In this document: positions 7,702 to 15,941 of the stretch, one piece after another | Layout of the letters: each line of letters begins with the position of its first letter | Numbering within the stretch: the first letter of the stretch is position 1 | From: Bryobacteraceae bacterium | Lineage (GTDB): Bacteria; Acidobacteriota; Terriglobia; Bryobacterales; Bryobacteraceae | Direction of reading: 5' to 3' | DNA: 40,841 bases | Assembly (NCBI GenBank): GCA_030039005.1 | Contig: JASHQT010000105.1 | Span: 1-40,841, forward strand | The notes under the pieces: model-generated | Told to the model about the DNA's origin: nothing | Seen by the model: only the letters and a program-made list of their open reading frames with translations | Database searches by the model: none | Position numbers and translations under genes: made by a program

Positions 7702-8931
7702 TTAGATGATGGTTTCCGTGCGCGGATCCCAGTGCACAGTCCGCCCCAGTAGATAGCTCTCGATGGCCATGCGGCAAGCGATGGAAACGCGATAACCCAG
7801 CTCGAACGGGCAGTGGGGCTCGTGCCCCGCTCCGGCGCCGGCGCGAATGCAGTCGATGAAATTCTGCATGTGCGCCGTGGGAAAGCTGGCCACTTTGCCG
7901 GCCATTTCCACGCCTTCCGGCCGGTTCACCTTTTGCGGAAGATAGCGGATACCGGACGCGTTGCGCGAGATCGTGCCGTCTGAGCCGAGCACGTCCTCGC
8001 TGATGCCGGGCTGGCTGTTGCCGAGCCCCGAATCCCAGCTCACCAGCATCTGCTCGGGCTGCTGGAGCGTGACGTTCATGGTGTCGGGCACGTCGCGGCC
8101 GTCTTTCCACAGGTACAGCCCGCCGGTCATCGTCGCGGCCTGCGGGATCTGCAAATTGAGCGCCTTATACCAAAACGCGAGCTGCTGGCTGAAATTCTCA
8201 TGCACGTTGCCGCCGGAATAATCGGCGAACAAGCGCCAGTTCAGGAACCGGTTCGGGTCGAAATCGCGGCGCGGCGCTTCGCCCAAAAACGCGCTCCAGG
8301 CGATGTTGTCCGGCGTCATGTCGGGATAAACCGGCCGCGCCCAATGCGGCTTGCCGCGCGGCGTATTGCGATACCAGTGCATGCGAATCGCGCTGATCTT
8401 CCCCACGCCCCCGCCGGCCAGGAAGTTCGCCGCATCCCGAATCTGGCCCGACGAGCAGGCTTGATGGCCCACTTGCACCACGGCCTGCGGCGCTTCGCGG
8501 TACGCCGCACGCATGCGCTTGGCGTCTGCGAGCGTAAAGGCCAGCGTCTTTTCCACGTACACATGCTTGCCCGCTTCGAGCGCGTGCACGAATTGCTCGG
8601 CGTGCAGATGTTGCGGCGACGCGATGATCACCGCGTCGATGCCCGCCTCGTCGACGAGGGGCCGGTGATCGCTGTATGCGGCCGCACCCGGAACCAGATG
8701 GCACGCGTCTTCCAGGCGCTTGTTGTAGGCGTCGGCGAAAGCCGCCACCTCGACGTTGGCGCAGGCCCGCGCCTGATGCACCAGCTCCGTCCCGCGCTGC
8801 CCCGCGCCGATCACTCCGATGCGGATGCGGTCGTTGGCGCCCAGCACGCCCGCCCGGCTGCTAGTCGACGACGCGAGCGTCGACGCCAGGCCCCCGGCCA
8901 TCGCTCCGATGAATTTGCGGCGGGAGCTCAT
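7702..8931 (-). CDS. Gfo/Idh/MocA-family oxidoreductase with TAT signal
   Basis: A 409-residue NAD(P)-dependent oxidoreductase. It starts at ATG 8931 with a twin-arginine-type leader (SSRRKFIGAMAGG), implying export in folded, cofactor-loaded form. The Rossmann motif GVIGAGQRG (about residues 37-45) and the family signature HVYVEKTLAF (catalytic EK) are present, followed by the GFO/IDH C-terminal alpha/beta domain with conserved HWARPVYPD and HENFSQQLAFW. TAT-exported members are abundant in Acidobacteria and Planctomycetes and are thought to act on sugars or sugar acids; the substrate is not determinable. Its start lies 5 bp after the DinB stop, so it is the last gene of a tight minus-strand operon. 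Confidence 0.9.
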   Translation of the reverse strand: MSSRRKFIGAMAGGLASTLASSTSSRAGVLGANDRIRIGVIGAGQRGTELVHQARACANVEVAAFADAYNKRLEDACHLVPGAAAYSDHRPLVDEAGIDAVIIASPQHLHAEQFVHALEAGKHVYVEKTLAFTLADAKRMRAAYREAPQAVVQVGHQACSSGQIRDAANFLAGGGVGKISAIRMHWYRNTPRGKPHWARPVYPDMTPDNIAWSAFLGEAPRRDFDPNRFLNWRLFADYSGGNVHENFSQQLAFWYKALNLQIPQAATMTGGLYLWKDGRDVPDTMNVTLQQPEQMLVSWDSGLGNSQPGISEDVLGSDGTISRNASGIRYLPQKVNRPEGVEMAGKVASFPTAHMQNFIDCIRAGAGAGHEPHCPFELGYRVSIACRMAIESYLLGRTVHWDPRTETII

Positions 8932-8936
8932 GAAAG

Positions 8937-9458
8937 TTACTTCCGTTCCAGCTCGGCGCGAAGTTCGCGAATCTGTTCGCCGTGCCGCCGCGCATGCCCG
9001 GCGATGATGATCAGCAGCTCCACGCCGTTCACCTGGCCGAATCGCGGGTGAGAGCTTGCCAGGCAGTACAGATCTTGGGGCTTTTCGGCGAACTGGATGC
9101 TGCGGGCGCGCATGGCTTCGAATCGCGCGATCGCGTCGGCGAGCGTTGCGTACTGTCCCGTAGGAACCACCGCTTCGGGCGCTTTCATCCGCACCGAACG
9201 GTCCGGAATCATGGCCATCAGCCGCAGCTCTTTTTCCCGGTCCATGCGCCGCGCATCCAGCTTTTCCGCTTGATCGAGCCAGCCCAGGAAGCGCTCCTCC
9301 ACGGTTGCCACATGCTCCACGCACTCCAGCACATTCCAGCGCTCGGGATCCGGCCTCGCTTTCGCCAGTTCGTCAGTCAACCCGGCCACCGCGGCTAGAA
9401 ACTCCTCGCGGCTGCGCGCCAAGTTGTTAACGATCTCGCTTCTTTCCTGTGGGGCCAT
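8937..9458 (-). CDS. DinB-family protein
   Basis: A 173-residue four-helix-bundle protein of the DinB/YfiT-like superfamily. The start is ATG 9458 (MAPQERSEIVNNL). The metal-site histidines appear in positions typical of the family: ECVEHVATVEERF (first helix pair), and ELLIIIAGHARRHGEQI near the C-terminus, which gives an H-x3-H pair. Members include metal-dependent thiol transferases and uncharacterised damage-induced proteins. The gene sits between the FolD-like gene (11 bp upstream) and the oxidoreductase (5 bp downstream), so the three are very likely cotranscribed. Confidence 0.85.
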   Translation of the reverse strand: MAPQERSEIVNNLARSREEFLAAVAGLTDELAKARPDPERWNVLECVEHVATVEERFLGWLDQAEKLDARRMDREKELRLMAMIPDRSVRMKAPEAVVPTGQYATLADAIARFEAMRARSIQFAEKPQDLYCLASSHPRFGQVNGVELLIIIAGHARRHGEQIRELRAELERK

Positions 9459-9469
9459 GGTGGTGATCC

Positions 9470-10468
9470 CTATCCGTGCAATCCGCGCTGCCACAGCGCG
9501 CATAACGCGGTATTGTACAGCGCGAGCGCGGTGGTGATTTGTCCCAGATGATTGTCGTGCGAGGAAACGTACGCCGCCCGTTCGGCCACGTCGGAGTGCA
9601 AGTCGCCGTCGGTGGAGCAATCGATCACCACGGCGCCCGGTTTCACGTTACGGATCAGGTCCGTTTCCGAACGCGCCGGAAACGCGGTCACCACGATGTC
9701 GGCGATCTGAAGAAAATGCTCGCGATCCTCCGGCCGCGTCTGCGGATGCACCATCACGGCGGTCGCACCCACGCGCATCAACATGCTTTGCAACGGAATA
9801 CCGATGCGCGTCGAGTTGTTGAAGATCACCGCCGTCGGCCCACGCTGGCTCATGTCGCGCGGAAACATTTTCTTCAGCGTGTTGTGCTGCGAAAGCAGCG
9901 TCAGGATGGCGCGCGCGGTGCAAGGCACCACGCCTTCGTATTTTTCCTCTTCATCCACCGTGCGGATGTTGAGCGCCATGCGCCCGGTGTTTTCCACAGT
10001 CAGCCCTTCGATGTCTTTTTCCGGGCGCACGCGCCGCAGGAAGTAATCCTCGGGCTTGCCGAACGGAGTGGGGAAGAAAATGAACGTCCCATAGATCTTG
10101 TCGTTCACCTGCGCGCCCATCAGCAGCAGTTCCAGGGCGTCAGCGCTCTGCGCTTCTTCCACCCGGAAATCCAGTCCGTGCTGGCGGAACATCTTGCCCA
10201 TATAGCTCGCGTAGCGCCGCGCGCCCCGATCGACGGGCGTGTCGGGCAAGCGCGGCAGGAACGTGGCCACGCGGATGCGCTCGCGGTCCAGGCCCATCCG
10301 CTCTACCTGGCTCAGTTTCCGTTCGGCGTGCGTGAAGACTTCATTGGCCACGGCGATGCAGTCCAAACGTTTGGCGGCTGGAATGTGTTTGGTCCAGCTC
10401 ATATCGGGTACAAACGTTGAGGCAGGGAGTTCGGCCGGGTTCGCGCCCGGCAATTCCAGGGTGGTCAT
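9470..10468 (-). CDS. FolD/Mtd1-like methylenetetrahydrofolate dehydrogenase, cyclohydrolase residues absent
   Basis: A 332-residue protein with the two-domain THF dehydrogenase/cyclohydrolase layout. Recognisable segments are RYASYMGKMFRQHG (residues 85-98), FFPTPFGKPEDY (131-142), PEKDIEGLTVENTG (149-162), VPCTARAILTLL (181-192), the Rossmann part with NNSTRIGIPLQSMLMRVGA (217-235) and DNHLGQITTALALYNT (305-320). In bifunctional FolD a Lys lies four residues after the Tyr of the Y-x3-K motif and a Gln precedes L-P-L-P; here these positions are Met90 and Phe131. Yeast Mtd1, a monofunctional NAD-dependent dehydrogenase, also lost both (Thr and Tyr), and it shares the YF-P-x-FG and longer loop seen here. 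I infer a dehydrogenase without cyclohydrolase activity. It is the first gene of the operon with DinB and Gfo/Idh genes. Confidence 0.85.
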   Translation of the reverse strand: MTTLELPGANPAELPASTFVPDMSWTKHIPAAKRLDCIAVANEVFTHAERKLSQVERMGLDRERIRVATFLPRLPDTPVDRGARRYASYMGKMFRQHGLDFRVEEAQSADALELLLMGAQVNDKIYGTFIFFPTPFGKPEDYFLRRVRPEKDIEGLTVENTGRMALNIRTVDEEEKYEGVVPCTARAILTLLSQHNTLKKMFPRDMSQRGPTAVIFNNSTRIGIPLQSMLMRVGATAVMVHPQTRPEDREHFLQIADIVVTAFPARSETDLIRNVKPGAVVIDCSTDGDLHSDVAERAAYVSSHDNHLGQITTALALYNTALCALWQRGLHG

Positions 10469-10583
10469 GGGTGCAATTCAATTATCGCCTGGAAGGGCCC
10501 CCGGGCGTAAGAGTGCGGAAGAGTCCACCCGGCCGGTTCACACTGCCCCGTCGTTTACACTGGAAGAAGTCCAAAAGGCGCTC

Positions 10584-12386
10584 ATGCGAGCCATCGCCAT
10601 TGCCGCGCTCCTGCTTGGTGTGCCTGCCGCTCCGTTTTGGGCCCAGGCGCCCGGCGAGAATCAGGCGGAAGTGTCGACCAGCGAGACTCCTATCACCTTT
10701 AGCAGCCGCGTCAATCTCATATCGGTTCCCGTCGTGGTGCGCAATAAGGATGGCCGGGCGGTGGGAAATCTCGAAAAAAGCGATTTCCGCCTTTTCGATA
10801 AGGGCAAGCCGCAAACCATCACCAAATTTTCGGTGGAAAAGCGGCAACGTTTGGTGGATCTCCCCGAGCAGGCGGCAAGCGTTCAGGCCGGGAAAACACC
10901 GGCTCCCGTTGCCGCGCCGTCCCAGCCCGAAAACTACGTCGCGTACCTGGTCGACGACGTGCATCTGGAGCGCGGCGATTTGCTGAACACCCGCCAAGCC
11001 ATGCATCGCCATCTCGACCAGGCGCTCGATCCCGCCAGCCGCGCGGCCATCGTTACCACCAGCGGCCTCGCGCTCACTGGCTTCACCTCCGATCGCGAGA
11101 CGCTGCACAATGCCGTTAACCGGATCCAGCCCTACACCAGCGGCATCGACCGGCAGATGGACTGCCCCTACATGAGCTATTACACCGCCGATTTGCTGGT
11201 GAACCAGAAACTCTATTTGTCCGGCCGCTTGTTTTCGGATCAGCAGCTCTACGAAATGGTCACCGGCGGCGCCGAGCCGTTGCTGACCGCCGAATATTCC
11301 GAAGCCCTCAGTTGTTCGGGACCCTGCATTACGCAGAAGGATCAATTGTCCGGTTTGCCGCGGTGCGTGGTGGAGGCCTTAATCAAACTGCGGGACGCCG
11401 CCCGGCTGGCCCTCAACAATGGCGACCATGAAACCTCGCTGGGGCTCGGCGCTCTCGCGGACGTGATCCGCAAGCTTTCCGTGATGCCAGGCAACCGGAA
11501 CCTGGTGTTGGTTTCGCCGGGTTTTCTGCTGACGCGGGATTACCGGACGCCGGAGGCGGATCTTTTCGAGCGCGCCATCCGCGCCAACGTCGTGATCAAC
11601 ACCATCGATATGCGGGGCCTGTTCGCAATCATTGCGGGTGGGCCGGCGGATCAACCCCCCGTCCACTCCGCCCTGGGTGTCACAGCGCTGGACGAGGCCG
11701 ATCGCGACGCTGCCATGCAGTCCGCGGATGTACTCGCGGAGCTGGCGAACGCCACCGGCGGCGCGTTTTTTCATAATGACAACGACCTCAAAAGCGGTCT
11801 CAACCTCATCGCCGCGCGGCCCGAGTACACCTATGTCCTTGGATTCTCACCCGAGGAACTCAAATACGACGGCTCGTATCATTCCCTGAAGGTCAGCCTG
11901 AAAAATCCAGCCGGCCTGACCCTCCAGGCGCGCCGCGGCTACTGGGCGCCCGCGCACGCGTCCGATTCCGCGGAAGCCGCCCAAGAAGAGCTCCAGGAGA
12001 CCGTGTTTTCTCGCGACGAACTGCAGGCGATTCCTCTCCAGGTGCAGACCGAATTCTTCGACTCCGGCGACGCAAAATACGGCCTCACCGTCACCGCCCA
12101 GTTGGATGCAAAAGCCTTGCGTTTCACCAAAGACGGCGAGCGCAACGTGGACACGGTGACGGTGGTGGCCGGCTTATTCGATCCGGACGGCAACTACATT
12201 GCCGGCATCGAAAAACGGCTCAATTTGCGGCTGCGCGATGGGACGCTCGCGGCGTTCGAGAACGCGGGTATGAACGTGAAAGAGGACTTTACCGTCGCAC
12301 CCGGCCGCTATTTGGTCCGCGTGGTGGTGCGCGACGAGAGAGGCAAGACCATCACTGCCCGTAATGCGGGCGTCGAAATTCCATGA
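10584..12386 (+). CDS. VWFA-related exported protein (TIGR03436-type)
   Basis: A 600-residue protein. ATG 10584 gives a signal peptide (MRAIAIAALLLGVPAAPF, cleaved near WAQA); the longer frame back to 10239 overlaps the divergent folD-like gene and is unlikely. Residues 43-85 hold the family's N-terminal strand region (VNLISVPVVV, then DFRLFDKGKPQTI). A von Willebrand A-like domain follows, starting with YLVDDVHLERGDL (121-133), and includes LVLVSPGFLL and later IDMRGLFAI. The MIDAS motif is not canonical DxSxS, as is usual for this acidobacterial group. The C-terminal 200 residues are beta-rich. Periplasmic or surface location is inferred. Its stop overlaps the start of the next VWFA gene by ATGA, so the two are translationally coupled. 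Confidence 0.88.
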   Translation: MRAIAIAALLLGVPAAPFWAQAPGENQAEVSTSETPITFSSRVNLISVPVVVRNKDGRAVGNLEKSDFRLFDKGKPQTITKFSVEKRQRLVDLPEQAASVQAGKTPAPVAAPSQPENYVAYLVDDVHLERGDLLNTRQAMHRHLDQALDPASRAAIVTTSGLALTGFTSDRETLHNAVNRIQPYTSGIDRQMDCPYMSYYTADLLVNQKLYLSGRLFSDQQLYEMVTGGAEPLLTAEYSEALSCSGPCITQKDQLSGLPRCVVEALIKLRDAARLALNNGDHETSLGLGALADVIRKLSVMPGNRNLVLVSPGFLLTRDYRTPEADLFERAIRANVVINTIDMRGLFAIIAGGPADQPPVHSALGVTALDEADRDAAMQSADVLAELANATGGAFFHNDNDLKSGLNLIAARPEYTYVLGFSPEELKYDGSYHSLKVSLKNPAGLTLQARRGYWAPAHASDSAEAAQEELQETVFSRDELQAIPLQVQTEFFDSGDAKYGLTVTAQLDAKALRFTKDGERNVDTVTVVAGLFDPDGNYIAGIEKRLNLRLRDGTLAAFENAGMNVKEDFTVAPGRYLVRVVVRDERGKTITARNAGVEIP

Positions 12387-14347
12387 AACTCGCAATTGCA
12401 TTGTTTGGTTGCGCCGCCGCATTGAGCGCGCAGTCGGGGCCCGTCATCCAAACCGAAACGCGCGAAGTGTTGGTGGACGCGATCGTCACCGCGAAAAATG
12501 GCGCCTACGTCGGCGATCTGAGCGCCAAGGATTTCCGCATCTGGCAGGACGGCAAGGAGCAAACCATCCGGGGCTTCTCGCTGGAATCGCCCTCCTCCAG
12601 CTCCGAGACGCGTACGCTGGTTCTGTTCTTCGACGAAACCAGCATGGAGCCGCGCGATCAGGCCGCCCTGCGTCAGATCGCTTCGGATTTTATTGACGCC
12701 GAAGCAGGTCCCCATCACAGAATGGCCATCGTTACATTCAACGGCTCCCTGCGCATCGCGCAGAATTTTACCGACAACGCCGGACGCTTGAAAGACGCCT
12801 TGCATCAAGCCAGCTTCCACGGGCTTGCAGCGAGCCCGTCCGACTCCGATAACTCGCACGACCCCAGCCGCGCCGAAGAAGAGCGCGTGGTGGGACGCGG
12901 CGGTACGGGGATGATCAGCATCTTCGGCGCGCGGAGCATGATCGCCGCGCTCGCCGGACTGGGCAGAAGCCTGGGCGTCCTTCCGGGACGAAAAATCGTG
13001 ATCGTCTTCGCCGGGACGCTTCCCTCCTTCAACGATTCCAAACCGGAAGTGCGCAATGCGGTGGACGAAGCCAATAAATCCGGCGTGGCGTTCTATGCCG
13101 TGGATGTGCGGCCGGTCTTCACGCAGAGCGATCCTGGCGTAATCCAAGACACGCCCGCTACCAGACCTTCGAGAATGCCCGGCCCGTTTGGGGCGGGAGG
13201 TGGCGCCCAAGGCGATCCCGACGCGGACAATTCCTCGGTCCCGGCTTCCGGCGCCAGCAGCCAGCAGATCCTGTTCGATCTCGCCGGCGGCACCGGCGGC
13301 TTCGTGGTGCACAACACCAGCGATCTGCGGGATGGCTTGCAGAGCATCGGCCAGGAGCAGGATCACTATTACGTTGTCACGTACGTTCCGCCGGAATCGA
13401 AGGAGGGCGCCTGTCACACGCTCAAGGTGAAAGTGGACCGCAAGCAGACCACCGTCCGCTCGCGGTCGAGCTATTGCACCGAGAAGCCGCTCGATCTGCT
13501 GGCTGGAACCATCGCGGGGAAAGATCTGGAGCAGCGCGCGACCGCCGCGCAGCCGGGGGACATCGGCGCCTCCATCGAACTCCCTTATTTCTACGTCGCG
13601 CCCAACATTGCCCGCGTGGACGTCGCGATGGAGATCCAGGCCGATAAGCTGCAATTCGAGAAAGAGCGTAAGTCCGGCAAGCTGCATGCGGAGCTCAACT
13701 TTCTGGGCGTTGCCAGCGGCGCCGACGGCCAGGTGCATGCGCGCTTCAGCGACGCGCTCAAGCTCGATTTCGATGACGCGTCCCAGGTGGAGAACCTCCA
13801 GGGGAAATGGGTGCACTACGAAAAGGAATTCAAAATCGCGCCCGGCCAATACACATTAACGGTCGCGTTCAGCCCCAGCGCGAACGCCCCAAGCTTTGGA
13901 AAAGTGGAAATGCCGCTGTCGATTGAGCCCTTGACGGCCGATCTCGGGCTCAGCGGCCTGGCACTCAGCCGCGAAGTGCATCCGGCGGACGATGTCGGCC
14001 TTGCTCCCGCGCTCGAAGGCCGCACGCCGCTGGTGGCCGGCGGCGCACAGGTGGTTCCTTCCGGCATGTGGCGCTTTGCGAAGACGGAGCGAGTTTTCGC
14101 TTATTTCGAGATTTATGGTGTACAGGCTCGCGCCGCGGGTCTCCACATGCGCATCCTGGATGCCAGGACCGGGGAACAAAAGTGGGAGAGCGCCATCCAC
14201 GCTGGCGGCGCCGGCGGCGCGCCGATTCCGGTCGCCGGGAGTCTTCCCGTTGACTCACTGGCTCCCGGCTCTTACCGGCTCGAAGTTACCGCTTCCGATC
14301 CGGCCGGCAACCAGGTGAAGAGAACCGCGGAGTTCGAAGTCAATTAG
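12383..14347 (+). CDS. second VWFA-related exported protein (TIGR03436-type)
   Basis: A 654-residue protein beginning with a short signal peptide (MKLAIALFGCAAALSAQ). The region VDAIVTAKNGAYVGDLSAKD then DFRIWQDGKEQTI (about 31-63) parallels the previous protein. The VWA domain starts at LVLFFDETSMEP (79-90), where DETS gives a better metal-binding motif than in its neighbour, and continues through GRKIVIVFAG and FYAVDVRP. Residues 370-654 are beta-rich and include SYRLEVTASDPAGN, resembling carbohydrate-binding or Ig-like modules. Translation probably re-initiates on the ATGA overlap with the upstream gene, so the two proteins should be made in a fixed ratio and may form a complex (inference). 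Confidence 0.88.
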   Translation: MKLAIALFGCAAALSAQSGPVIQTETREVLVDAIVTAKNGAYVGDLSAKDFRIWQDGKEQTIRGFSLESPSSSSETRTLVLFFDETSMEPRDQAALRQIASDFIDAEAGPHHRMAIVTFNGSLRIAQNFTDNAGRLKDALHQASFHGLAASPSDSDNSHDPSRAEEERVVGRGGTGMISIFGARSMIAALAGLGRSLGVLPGRKIVIVFAGTLPSFNDSKPEVRNAVDEANKSGVAFYAVDVRPVFTQSDPGVIQDTPATRPSRMPGPFGAGGGAQGDPDADNSSVPASGASSQQILFDLAGGTGGFVVHNTSDLRDGLQSIGQEQDHYYVVTYVPPESKEGACHTLKVKVDRKQTTVRSRSSYCTEKPLDLLAGTIAGKDLEQRATAAQPGDIGASIELPYFYVAPNIARVDVAMEIQADKLQFEKERKSGKLHAELNFLGVASGADGQVHARFSDALKLDFDDASQVENLQGKWVHYEKEFKIAPGQYTLTVAFSPSANAPSFGKVEMPLSIEPLTADLGLSGLALSREVHPADDVGLAPALEGRTPLVAGGAQVVPSGMWRFAKTERVFAYFEIYGVQARAAGLHMRILDARTGEQKWESAIHAGGAGGAPIPVAGSLPVDSLAPGSYRLEVTASDPAGNQVKRTAEFEVN

Positions 14348-14390
14348 GACAGTCTGTGGCGCGCGCTCCCATGCACGCGGCCCGCGACCA

Positions 14391-15881
14391 TTACTTGTCA
14401 AACGTGACAGTGGAATCCGCCGCGAACTTGCGGTAATTCCGGAAATCGATAGCGTTCTTGGTGCAAATGGTGGTTCCCCGCTGGCACGTAAGGATGTCGC
14501 TGTGGACCGGCAACGGATAACTTTTCGCATCGATATTCATGAATCCGTATTCGACGACGGATTCGGCCTTATCGAACGGGAAACTGGAGGGTAGCGAATC
14601 ACTCTGCTCCTCAATCCGCAACACATTCGACGTGGCTTTGTCGATCCAAACGGTTCCACTGTATGCCGGCGTGGCTACCGCGCCGTCGGGCGCATGAATG
14701 TCCCAGTCGGAATTCTGCTGGCGAACTCGAAAGTCATAGGTGTAGGCGGAGCGCCCGTGGAGCGTATCGTCCGACGCCTTCTGGAACTTCGCCTGAGTGT
14801 AGGGATTGAGCAGGCTCTCCAGCATGGTCTGGAATTCCCCGGTGGACCACGCGCCGGTCTTCTCGATCGGCCGGTCCGTCGATCTGCCGTTCACCTTGAT
14901 GTTGCGATACTCTTCCTTGCCGCCCACGCTGGTCACTTCGGCGGTCACCACGTCGAGCGTCTGCCAGTCAGGCGGATTGGTTCGGCTGAAATACCGGGTC
15001 GTGTTCTGCTGCACGATAAAGTCCGGCAGCCCCTCGGTAAGGCGATCGGCTGCGTCGCGCGCCGCCGCGATAATCTCGTCGTCGGTCGTGGGCACATGCG
15101 AAACTGGCTTAGTTTCTTCCACCCGACCAGTCCCCTCAGCGCCGCCGGCTCTGGCAAGCGTGGGTAGCGGACGGTCAGGGCTTGCACTAGTGTCCGCCTG
15201 ACTTTGGGTAGGCGCGCTCTTCGATGGCTCCGGTGGCTCTGCTGCCGCCGTTTCCATCGTTCCCGCCGAATGCGTGTCCGCCTCAACGGGCGCCTGTGCA
15301 TCATCGTCGTTGAAGGGTACCGCGGCGGCGTCCCTCTCCTCGCGCGTTCCTTTGCGCACGAAAATCACGCGTAGCGCCGTCTCCGGGTCGTCCGGGCTCA
15401 CTTGCACCGAAAGCTGGTCGCCCGGCTTCAGCAGGGAATCGCGATACTCGTTGCCTTCCTTGTCATGAAACTGTGTTTTCGGGAGCAACCGGAACTTGAG
15501 GAGCTTGTGCTTGGAGGTCGAAAGATATAAATTCTTCTCGCCCAGCTCGCGCAGTGTCCCGTCGGCGGCGCGGAGCGCTACCCGGCTGCTGTTGCTGTTC
15601 GCAGTATCCTTGTCGCCGTCCTTTTTGCCGGGCAGTTTCGGCACCGGAAGCGAGATGCCTCCTGGCAGTCCCACGGAACCCGGAGGATAGCCGCCCGGAT
15701 AGGGCCCACTCGGGTATTGGCCGGGTGGATACTGGCCCGGCGGATATTGCCCTGGAGGGTACTGTCCGGGATACTGTCCTCCCGGATACGGCCCTCCTGG
15801 ATATGGCGTCGGATAAGGAACCTGAGCGCTGCCCAGAGCGACTGCCAGACAGCCCGTTAGAACCAGGCGAAGGTGCGTCAT
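14391..15881 (-). CDS. secreted protein with N-terminal PPGQY repeats
   Basis: A 496-residue exported protein. I choose ATG 15881 (MTHLRLVLTGCLAVALGSAQ) because an AGGGGGG purine run sits seven bases upstream; TTG 15887 is the alternative. After the signal peptide comes a collagen-like stretch of PYPGG/QYPPG repeats (about residues 22-70), then a small beta domain (LREL, FRLLPKTQFHDKEGNEYRDS) that may be DUF5666/OB-like, an acidic Pro/Ala/Ser-rich linker (about 190-250), and a C-terminal domain of about 220 residues (DFIVQQNTTRYFS, TVWIDKATSNVLRIEEQSD) reminiscent of outer-membrane lipoprotein-sorting or acidobacterial 'VWA-associated' domains. Function unknown. It is convergent with the VWFA pair and followed upstream by another VWA gene on the same strand. 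Confidence 0.75.
   Translation of the reverse strand: MTHLRLVLTGCLAVALGSAQVPYPTPYPGGPYPGGQYPGQYPPGQYPPGQYPPGQYPSGPYPGGYPPGSVGLPGGISLPVPKLPGKKDGDKDTANSNSSRVALRAADGTLRELGEKNLYLSTSKHKLLKFRLLPKTQFHDKEGNEYRDSLLKPGDQLSVQVSPDDPETALRVIFVRKGTREERDAAAVPFNDDDAQAPVEADTHSAGTMETAAAEPPEPSKSAPTQSQADTSASPDRPLPTLARAGGAEGTGRVEETKPVSHVPTTDDEIIAAARDAADRLTEGLPDFIVQQNTTRYFSRTNPPDWQTLDVVTAEVTSVGGKEEYRNIKVNGRSTDRPIEKTGAWSTGEFQTMLESLLNPYTQAKFQKASDDTLHGRSAYTYDFRVRQQNSDWDIHAPDGAVATPAYSGTVWIDKATSNVLRIEEQSDSLPSSFPFDKAESVVEYGFMNIDAKSYPLPVHSDILTCQRGTTICTKNAIDFRNYRKFAADSTVTFDK
15684..15806 (-). repeat. tandem coding repeat for PPGQY/PYPGG units
   Basis: Degenerate 15-bp units (on the plus strand near CCGGATA/CTGTCC) encode repeats of five residues rich in Pro, Gly, Tyr and Gln inside the N-terminus of the minus-strand secreted protein. 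Three adjacent PPGQY units are nearly identical in sequence; flanking units are diverged. Such repeats can change copy number by slippage in 15-bp steps without breaking the frame. Confidence 0.75.
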
Positions 15882-15941
15882 GAGCAACCCCCCTGGAGGA
15901 ATTATACGTCTGGACCGCGGAACGTGTTTCGGCGAAATCAG

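Noticed and set aside
10239..10583. N-terminal extension of the first VWFA protein
   Set aside because: It lies over the divergent FolD-like gene, and the signal peptide begins only at 10584.
12308..13849. 513-aa minus-strand open frame under the VWFA genes
   Set aside because: It is the antisense shadow of two well-supported plus-strand genes in GC-rich DNA; composition (Arg/Gly/Ala/His-rich) lacks any domain.
15684..15806. Possible CRISPR-like repeat
   Set aside because: Units are contiguous, 15 bp, without spacers, and encode PPGQY repeats in frame.
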